Shown here piece after piece: positions 57,146-64,000 of a stretch of 64,000 nt of DNA; position 1 is the stretch's first letter, and each line of letters starts with the position of its first letter. The stretch is from Phlyctochytrium arcticum (Eukaryota; Chytridiomycota; Chytridiomycetes; Chytridiales; Chytridiaceae). Made by a program: the position numbers and the translations under genes. Under the pieces are notes generated by a model that was given only the letters and a program-made list of their open reading frames with translations, did no database searches and was not told where the DNA came from. The stretch is taken from positions 1-64,000 of the forward strand of contig JAHLKI010000024.1 of NCBI GenBank assembly GCA_025602905.1. The letters run 5' to 3'.

Positions 57146-58539
57146 ATGGACAACAAGGAAAACAATAAGAGCGTGGTTTTGGTCAAACCCGGAGCGCCCA
57201 CCAAAGAAGCCCTGATTTTTGAAGACCGTCCCATTCCCACTCCAGGACCTGGAGGTGGTATACCCTTACTCCCTCACCCCAAAACTCTTACTTATTCAAA
57301 CAAACGCAGAGGTTCAGATACAAATCAAAAGGACTGGGTTGTGTGGAAGTGATGTGCATTATGTGGTTCGTTTCTGATAGATATATGTTGGTTGTTCGCG
57401 TCCTTGACATTTGTTGCATTGCAGAAACATGGTCGGATTGGAGACTTTGTGGTTAAAGGGCCAATGGTGTTGGGGCATGAAAGCAGTGGAATTGTAACCC
57501 AGCTCGGAGATTCCGTTCAGGGCCTGTCAGTTGGTGAGTTTGAGTGTGGATGAAATTGGTAGTATCATAGCTAATCACTGGCACTGAAAGGTGATGCCGT
57601 TGCCGTGGAACCCGGCATTTCCTGCGGGGCCTGCTCTTACGATCTGGAAGGCCGATACAACCTCTGCCTAAACATGAGATTTGCAGCCACTCCACCCTAC
57701 GACGGCACATTGGCCAACTTTGTCGTATACCCCTCCCGTCTATGTCACAAACTGCCAGCGAGCGTTTCGTTGGAGGAGGGTGCACTGATTGAGCCCCTAG
57801 CAGTTGCCGTTCATGCCATCAGGAGGGCAAAGTTACAATTGGCAGAGCGAGTCACGATATTTGGAGCGGGTCCAATTGGCCTCCTTTGTGGAATGGTAGC
57901 TAAAGCTGCTGGTGCAACGCAAGTTACTTTGGTTGGTGCGTATCCTATATGTAGACAATCTGCCACTTGTCTGACCTGCTCCGGTTTAGACCTTTCAAAG
58001 TCACGACTTGAGATAGCCTTGAAAGTGAAAGCTGCGGACTCCATCCTACATGTTGCGCAGGGCAACCCCTCGGTGGCTGATACGCTCAATCGCAAAGAAA
58101 ACATGCGACCGGATGTTGTTTTTGAGTGTAGCGGGGCAGAAGCCTCTATCGCTACCGCAATGGAGGTAATCCTAAGCCGATCGTGTGCTGCGCACGCATT
58201 AATCTCTCGATAGATAACCAAATCGGGCGGCCGAATAGTGTTGGTTGGCTGTGGTCCGCCTACAGTCAGCGTCCCACTAACCGCTCTGGCGATGCGAGAA
58301 GTAGATATCGTAGGCGTGTTTCGATACGCTTCAGTCTTTCCTACAGCCATTGAGGTTTGTGCCGTTTCTTTGTGCACGACGACGACAACTGAGCTCTTGC
58401 GCAGCTGGTAGCATCGAAACGGATTGATGTCAAACCGTTGATTACCCATACTTTTGCGTTTGACGACGCCGTTGCAGCTTACGATGCTGCAGGCGATCCC
58501 AACCTTGCCGGGCTGATCAAGGTGCAAATCATACATTAG
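57146..58539 (+). CDS. Polyol (sorbitol/xylitol-type) dehydrogenase, MDR superfamily
   Basis: Seven exons (57146-57254, 57310-57365, 57425-57533, 57591-57935, 57990-58165, 58214-58354, 58405-58539) give 356 residues. The enzyme should oxidise sorbitol, xylitol or a related polyol to a ketose with NAD. Catalytic zinc ligands are present in TGLCGSDVHYV and GHESSGIV, with Glu in EPLAVAVH. The nucleotide fold has GAGPIGLLCG and ends with the Asp of VTLVDLSKSRLE, favouring NAD over NADP. The structural-zinc lobe reads CGACSYDLEGRYNLC, so the third of the usual four Cys is Asp. FAATPPYDGTLANFVVYP and LCHKLPASVSLEEGALIEP are typical of fungal sorbitol and arabinitol dehydrogenases. The start at 57146 is the only suitable ATG. 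Confidence 0.92.
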
Positions 58540-58867
58540 GGCCGCAAACCCCTCCTAGCACAGAAACGGTGAAGCCGTTCCCATCAATCCTCAGTAAAGA
58601 AGTTGGTCCTAGGTACTGCTAGTGTGTCAAGTGAGATACTTTGTAATTATAGTGTTGCAGATTTCAATCACCCCAAAATTGCAGTACCATATGTAAGTTA
58701 CACAAAATAAAGAAAGAACCTAAAAATCCTATAAACATTATCAGACCTGCCTTCTGTCCTATATCTAAGCAAGATACCTATATACAATAAACTATGTTGA
58801 TATACGCCGAATACTTTCCTTTTCTTGTATGTAATAGAGATACGCCAACATCAACTTGTGCCCAACT
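58540..58867. other. Intergenic, convergent 3' flanks
   Basis: This 328-bp AT-rich spacer lies between the stops of the dehydrogenase gene and the membrane protein gene. It contains caaaataaag-type signals near 58703 but no gene. Confidence 0.4.
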
Positions 58868-60361
58868 CTATATTTGATGAAGGGTGCCGAGAGGAACGTT
58901 TTCTTCGTCGCTTTCTCGCGACCGATGATGCCTTGATTTTGAGGGCTTCCGTTCCGATGAAGTCGTTCCGAGATTTTGCTGGAGAGCTTGGAGGGCGACA
59001 GAAGCCAATGGTGTCAAGTCTTCATCATAATCCGCATCAGGGCTTTTGTTGAGCGGTGACCTAGTGCTGGCTTTTCGACTTGCAGAGCCGCTAGGACGGG
59101 AGTTACCGTGGCGATTGGCAGACCTGCTGTTGCTACTTGCAGACCGGTGGATGTCGGCTCGTGAAGAGGACGCTTCCTGGGGTTTTCGATACCGACTGGA
59201 TGCAGACCTTCCCAGTGGTACATCACCATCGCTATCAGAATCGGATCTGGCCACTTCCTTTCTGCGCGTTGAAGATGCGCGATGAACCGAATGTTCCCTT
59301 CCCGACTTGGAAGATCGAGTGGATTTGTGGCGAGAGGCACTTCGGGACAAGGAATGTTGCCGGGATGGGGACAGATAGCTGTCATGAGGAGGAGGTGGGA
59401 TCAGGATGTCCATAGAGTCAGCTGCAGGTGGAGCTAAGAGGAGACTGTTTCTTCGACTTGATGAGGACGCGGGAGGCTGGTCGTCCCCACGAGGATGAGA
59501 GCGTCGACTGCTCCGTGTCCCAGATCGAGCCAAAGATCGAACACGCTCATCTGCACCTTGAGAGTAACTGGTAGAGGAGCGTCCACTGCGCATCGTTGGG
59601 AAAAGCAGACCTTCTTCAATTTCTGCGGCCAAGTCTTTGGTATCCTCAATTTTGACTACAGAACCCAGTTGTAGATTAGAGAACCCGGATCCCAAACCCA
59701 AGCCCAGATCACCACCCCCAGCCGTTGGGCGTATAGAACGAAGCTCATCATCCGAGACCTCTCTTTCTTTTGTGACATGAGGTTTGGAACGGGATGAGAC
59801 TTTCCTGGACAATTCACGCTTCACAGTGATACTTCGGCGAGTGGATGGTTTACGCTCAGCGGGTACTGGACTCGCAGGTTCCGAAAAGTCCAACAGGGTC
59901 TCTCCTGGCTTCCGAGGAGTCCTGGTACTCGGCTGTCGCTCCAATCGGGATTCTTGCAGTGAATGCAGTATCGTCCCTTCCTTGAATTGGTCGTCAGGGC
60001 CATCCTTAATGACTTGGCTAAACCGCTTTCGCCAGTTCCCTGCCTCTTGAAACCTGGCTGGACTTCGCGCGGACTCTATCTCGCCGCCCCCATCGCCATG
60101 ATGCCTCCGCCATAGTAGATAACTCATCCCGCCGACCATAGCTGCCACGATGAAGGCAATGATCACGACCACATAGACAGGTAGCACGCCAACTCCTCCT
60201 GTCAAAACAAAATGTCGTTAGCTACATCAATGAAACCTGCTGTCGCCGGCAAAGTACTTACCAACTTCAACTGTCCCCTGCGCTTGCGCTCCGTCACATA
60301 GATAAGCGACACCCGCCAATAGCAAAAGAGGTCGTTTGAGCAATCCTGATCGAGGCGCCAT
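58868..60361 (-). CDS. Type-I membrane protein with long Ser/Arg-rich cytosolic tail, unknown
   Basis: Exons 60361-60262 and 60198-58868 give 476 residues. A signal peptide (LKRPLLLLAGVAYLCDGAQA) is followed by only about 10 lumenal residues, then a membrane helix (LPVYVVVIIAFIVAAMVGGM) ending in LLWRRHH. The remaining 420 residues are disordered and rich in Ser and Arg (SRRSHPRG, SLSRSASRHKSTRSSK), with many basophilic kinase-like sites and two hydrophobic patches (LGLGLGSGFSNLQLG). The topology resembles fungal wall-stress sensors with the ectodomain reduced to almost nothing, or a membrane-anchored scaffold. No family is recognised. Confidence 0.75.
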
Positions 60362-60800
60362 GTCGGTGCGAGCTGCGCTGTAAGTCCCGGAATTTGCTGC
60401 TATTGTCAAAGTACTATCCCCAGAGTGCTGAAATGTTCAAGTTGACACTGTTATAATAGCTCTGGTTTATCTGGAATGTCGAGAAAAATCTTCTTTGCAA
60501 CATCAAAAATTACGAGACGGCCAAGCTTGCGGTTGCGTGGCTTAGTCGCGCGACGGCGCTGCGCAACCGTTCCACGAGAAGCATCACGTTGTGGCTTGGC
60601 CGCCACAGGCTCCGAAAACTCCGCGGGGATGGCGATTCTTCTTTATGAATGAAAAGTAATGGGGGTTTCTGTGCTGCTAAAACAAAAAAATATGTAACTA
60701 AAGGGATTGGTGTTTACATGGGGATGCATTGTCGCCGAGCTTGGTAAAGAGTGGTAAATCACAGTTGGGGGAGGTCAGAGCGGTAAAGCACCGGGTATTT
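60362..60800. promoter_or_regulatory. Intergenic with GC-rich inverted repeat
   Basis: This 439-bp spacer upstream of the membrane protein gene holds an inverted repeat with arms cggttgcg (60530-60537) and cgcaaccg (60562-60569) around a GC-rich centre containing tcgcgcga. It could be a regulatory site or a hairpin. No ORF is supported. Confidence 0.4.
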
Positions 60801-61531
60801 TCATAAATAGTGGCAATCGCGCATGCTTTTGTGACCTGGCTGCTTGTATGCGTATTTTCCGGCGCAAGCAAATAACTCGGCCATTCCAGCCTTGGTTTTG
60901 GCCGAAGTCTCAAAGTATCGGACAGCGGCAATTTCCTTTGCAAGTCGCACTCCCTCACCAGTCGTTATTGGGGTCTGATCTTCCGGCCATCCAAAACGCC
61001 GTGAGAACTCGGCCCGTTCAACGGCTGTCGATTCATCTCTCAGGTCCATTTGGTTGCCAACAAGTATTTTGGGTACTTCCGCTAGGAAATGTCTCACTTC
61101 GGGGTACCACTAAAAAAAGTTGGTAAGGATTGGATCAGCATTTTGATGCCAAGGCTCAAATGCAAGCAGTCTTGTATTCTTACCCGGTCGAGGACGTTGT
61201 TGTATGAATCACGGTTGATGAGAGAGAAACACACTAGAATAATGTCCGTGTTGGGATAACTTAGTGGCCGGAGGCGGTCATAGTCTTCCTGCCCAGCAGT
61301 GTCCCAAAGCGTCAGCTCGTAAACATTGTTTTTGATGCGAATTTGTGTTAAAAAGTTCTCAAAAATTGTTGGAGTGTAGTCTTCCGGAAACTGCTGCCCA
61401 GACTGAACCATCAAGAGCGATGTCTTTCCACTTGCGCCATCGCCTACGATGACTAGCTTCTTCCTCTCGCGCCTGGCGAGTTCGGTATGGCTGGAACCCA
61501 CAAGCGAATTCCGATGAAGTGTCCCGGGCAT
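60801..61531 (-). CDS. Rho-family small GTPase
   Basis: Exons 61531-61184 and 61109-60801 give 218 residues. Rho GTPases control actin, polarity and wall synthesis at the plasma membrane. G motifs: GDGASGKTS (P-loop), YTPTIFENF (switch I with the effector Thr), [17 protein letters not shown] (switch II), NQMD in place of the usual TKxD/NKxD, and ETSAK. A Rho-type insert helix follows NQMDLRDES. The N-terminus has an extra 25 residues ([20 protein letters not shown]) before the fold. The protein ends in CHYL, a CAAX-like box whose final Leu predicts geranylgeranylation, preceded by HKSMR but no strong polybasic run. Subfamily is not certain. Confidence 0.93.
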
Positions 61532-61755
61532 GACGAAATAACTATCTAGTGGTTCGTAACTTGGAAAGGCGGATGAATTTGTACAGTCTTCGCAGCAGCG
61601 CCGAATAATCTGGGTGAACCTTGCTTATTCAAATTCTCCGTCAGCGACTCATGACTCTGGGACCCTCACTCGCAAACCCATTCAAGTGAAGCTTATTTTT
61701 CTGACCTTTTAGCCTATTCGATGCTTTCTGGTCATCTACAATTTTGCAAAATAAA

Positions 61756-62860
61756 ATGGCATCCACCCCAGAATCACCACAACCCCAGCGTATAACTACA
61801 AATCGTACCTTGACGATCGCAAGGCATGCGGATATTGTAAATACTCCAAAATGGAAGCAAAAAGAAATCGCGGCTCTGCGAAATGGACCGAGAGCCAGTG
61901 TCTATATGATCAACAAGGATCAGTATCTAGGGGAATGGAAAGATGGGCTCAAACATGGTCAGTCAACGTCACTTCTTGCTCTTATTGTTCGTGATGTTGA
62001 TATCAAAAATGTCTTCTCACAGGTAAAGGGATCTATACATATGCGCAAACTGGGGCCGTTTACGAAGGAGAATGGGTGAAAGATCTCCGCAATGGTTTGG
62101 GCACATATTCCCTACCAAAGCCAATCGAGCAACGAAAGACTTCATCTAAGCAGCCCGTTCTGCCGTCACTTGGTAGTCTCAAAGCATCAGCATCCTCCAA
62201 ACCATCGAGCGGGAGCCTGAATCCAAGACCAATGCGTAAGGTATATGCCGGGCGCTGGTTGGACGACTTGCGACATGGTCATGGCACCTGTTTCTACGAC
62301 GATGGCTCGGTGTACGATGGCAATTGGGAAGACGACGTTCGAGAAGGATGGGGTAGAATGAATTATGCAAAAGATCAGAGTGTGTATGAGGGAGAGTGGC
62401 ATGCAGGCATGCGACATGGACATGGTGTATTGGTGTTAGGCAAGTATCTCAGGCAGAGTGCTATTGTTCTGCGCAGTTTCTGATCAGATTTGGAAATGCA
62501 GCTAGCGGCGACCGCTACGAAGGAACATTTTTCAATGACATGAAGGAAGGCGCTGGCCGCTTTATCTACCGGTTGAAACGGCAATGCTATGAAGGAGAAT
62601 GGGCTCTTGACATGCCAAAATGCGGAACTGTTCGAGACCTTCCACCGCTGGCCGGCCGTGAAGGCCAATTGCCAGATGCGCGTGATTGGTGGCCAATCCC
62701 TGAGGTAAATTATTTATGCACATGGTTTGGAGTCGATCTAATGCTTTGCTTGAAGTTGAAGTTACAGAATCCAGAGGAGGTTTTGCAGACAGAGAAGGAG
62801 GGAATACTTCAAGAACGTTTGCAAAGAGTAACTTTTCACTCGGGGAACGAGTTATATTAG
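61756..62860 (+). CDS. MORN3: MORN-repeat protein, MORN3-like
   Basis: Four exons (61756-61957, 62023-62439, 62502-62704, 62768-62860) give 304 residues with seven or so MORN units, each with the YxGEW...G.G signature (YLGEWKDGLKHGKG, YEGEWVKDLRNGLG, YAGRWLDDLRHGHG, YDGNWEDDVREGWG, YEGEWHAGMRHGHG, YEGTFFNDMKEGAG). The start KWKQKEIAALRNGPRASVY and the end MPKCGTVRD plus NPEEVL closely follow vertebrate MORN3, a sperm-flagellum and cilium protein. A Ser/Lys-rich insert (SSKQPVLPSLGSLKASASS) lies between the second and third units. The second intron starts with GC. The protein supports a flagellated zoospore stage. Confidence 0.92.
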
Positions 62861-63014
62861 AAAAGAATCGAGAATTTCAAATTTTATACCGTCATTGTCG
62901 CATACGCCATTTGAAAATGAGAAGTAATTTGGATAATATGAACGATATATGTATTATGTAAGAGGTAGAGTATTTGGCTAGTATGCCATACAAGTTGCTA
63001 CGATAAAAGGAATT

Positions 63015-64000
63015 TTACCAACCGCCCTTGACGTTGTTTGAGGCAAAGTCGTTCTTGTTTGCGTTGTTAGCATTCGCGACGTTGTTGACATTGTTCGCTA
63101 TAGCGGAGTGAATGAGTTTGTGTCAGGAATAAAGTGGAATTGCGCAGCGCATACCGTTAACCGAGTTCAAGTTGTTGTCGTTCTGGTTGAAGTTGCTGTT
63201 GGAGTTCTGGGTGTAGGCGGTATTGTCGTTTGTGTTGGCGTTGACATTGTTGTTGTTGGAGTTGATGGCATTGTAGTCATTCTGGGCGTTGACATTGTTG
63301 AAGTTGTTGTTGTTATTGTTGTTGGCAGCAGCGTTGTTGGTAAAGTATCCGGGAATATCAATTCCTTTTCCCTTGCCGAAGCCACCCTTGAGGCCAGCTG
63401 TCTCAACCTCAGCAGCTTCTACGTCCTTCTTGCCCCAGCCACCCTTTCCAATACCCTTTCCACCCCATTCACCCTTGCCAATACCCTTGCCGCCGACAAA
63501 TCCTCCCTTGCCCTTGCCGCCAACGAATCCTCCCTTGCCTTTGCCGCCCCATCCGCCCTTTCCTTCAACGACCTTGCCCTTTCCACCCCATCCACCTTTG
63601 CCGATACCTTTACCGATACCTTTTCCACCCCATCCACCCTTGCCAATACCCTTTCCAATACCTGCGGCATCAACCTCTTGCTCATCGACTGCAGCTGCCT
63701 CAACTCCCAGACCGTATGCTTTATTGTCGTTAACGAAGTTGTTGTTGTTCGCGTTCACATTGTTCGCCACATTGTTTGCGTTGTTGGCTGAATCAAGAGG
63801 AAACATTAGATTCGATGTATACTGGAAAAAAAGAAGTTGCCAGTACCGTTGACAGCGTTGTAGTCATTCTGGTTCTGGTTGAAGTTGCTGTTGGCGTCTT
63901 TCTTGTAAGCAACGTTGTTGTTCGTGTTGGCGTTGACATTGTTGTTGTTGGCGTTAACCGCATTGTAGTTGTTCAGGTTGTTGGCATTGTTGAACTGGTT
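63015..64000 (-). CDS. Asn-rich / Gly-Lys-Trp repeat protein (5' end beyond window)
   Basis: Three exons are visible: 64000-63847 (open at the edge), 63787-63155 and 63097-63015, all joined in phase 1 at the same VNG|AN boundary; the protein ends in NNVKGGW. Asn-rich modules (NNNNVNANTN, then AYxxxxNSNFNQN) occur in the first and second exons and echo each other, which suggests exon duplication. The second exon also holds a block of about 100 residues made of GKGGWGGKGIGKG-type units flanked by a short acidic-Ala stretch (GLGVEAAAVDEQEVDAAG). There is no enzyme motif. The composition suits a self-assembling structural, adhesive or wall protein; a signal peptide may lie in the missing 5' part. 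Confidence 0.8.

Noticed and set aside
63289..63852. Pro/Leu-rich plus-strand frame over the Gly-Lys-Trp repeats
   Set aside because: It is the reverse complement of the repeat block and has no start context or splice support.
1..64000. CRISPR array, bacterial operon or rRNA
   Set aside because: No regular spacer array, Shine-Dalgarno-linked operons or rRNA cores are seen; the introns show eukaryotic DNA.

Overview
The window is nuclear DNA of a filamentous or zoosporic fungus and most resembles a chytrid (Chytridiomycota). Genes carry many short GT-AG introns (about 50-130 bp, often with a CTGAC or CTAA-like branch site) and sit on both strands at high density. The gene set joins fungal-type genes (secreted class-3 lipase, hybrid histidine kinase, polyol dehydrogenase) with families typical of flagellated opisthokonts and largely absent from Dikarya: a MORN3-like axonemal protein, an E2F-partner DP transcription factor, TMEM120, CCDC47, TOPORS and OTUD3. 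The clade is inferred from these families; no rRNA or marker gene is present to confirm it.

Layout. 0-3 kb: the tail of an unrecognised gene, then GRWD1/RRB1 (ribosome assembly). 3-6 kb: gene-poor with decayed repeats. 6-10 kb: a large MHYT-sensor hybrid histidine kinase. 10-13.3 kb: gene-poor, with an LTR-like transcription unit. 13.3-21.2 kb: dense block of DBR1 (lariat debranching), a PARP-like/B-box fusion, CCDC47 and a small membrane protein sharing a divergent promoter with CCDC47. 21.8-27.9 kb: a 1959-residue FHA protein. 29.2-30.6 kb: a seven-helix membrane protein. 31-35 kb: a decayed transposase-like/3'-5' exonuclease element with partial duplicate. 35.5-41.8 kb: TOPORS, an unknown 808-residue protein and an OTUD3 deubiquitinase, all on the minus strand. 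44-49.2 kb: lipase, a 91-residue unknown, PUS3, a ZCCHC10-like zinc-knuckle protein and a soluble cytochrome b5. 49.4-55.8 kb: a mitochondrial dynamin-like protein with a broken P-loop, the DP transcription factor and TMEM120. 56.4-64 kb: a small unknown, a polyol dehydrogenase, a type-I membrane protein, a Rho-type GTPase, MORN3 and an Asn-rich/Gly-Lys-Trp repeat protein cut by the right edge.

The genes do not form one pathway. Themes are RNA metabolism (DBR1, PUS3, ZCCHC10, GRWD1), ubiquitin/ADP-ribose signalling (TOPORS, OTUD3, PARP-like/B-box), membrane protein biogenesis (CCDC47) and cell-surface or sensory functions (histidine kinase, seven-helix protein, type-I protein, Rho). The most interesting items are the PARP-like domain fused to two B-boxes in which the NAD-binding His appears to be Ala, the modular Asn-rich/GK-GW repeat protein, the dynamin-like protein lacking the P-loop Lys, and two genes whose frames only join across 25-28 nt gaps. 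Exon boundaries were assigned by hand from splice signals, reading phase and protein similarity remembered from known families; no search was run.
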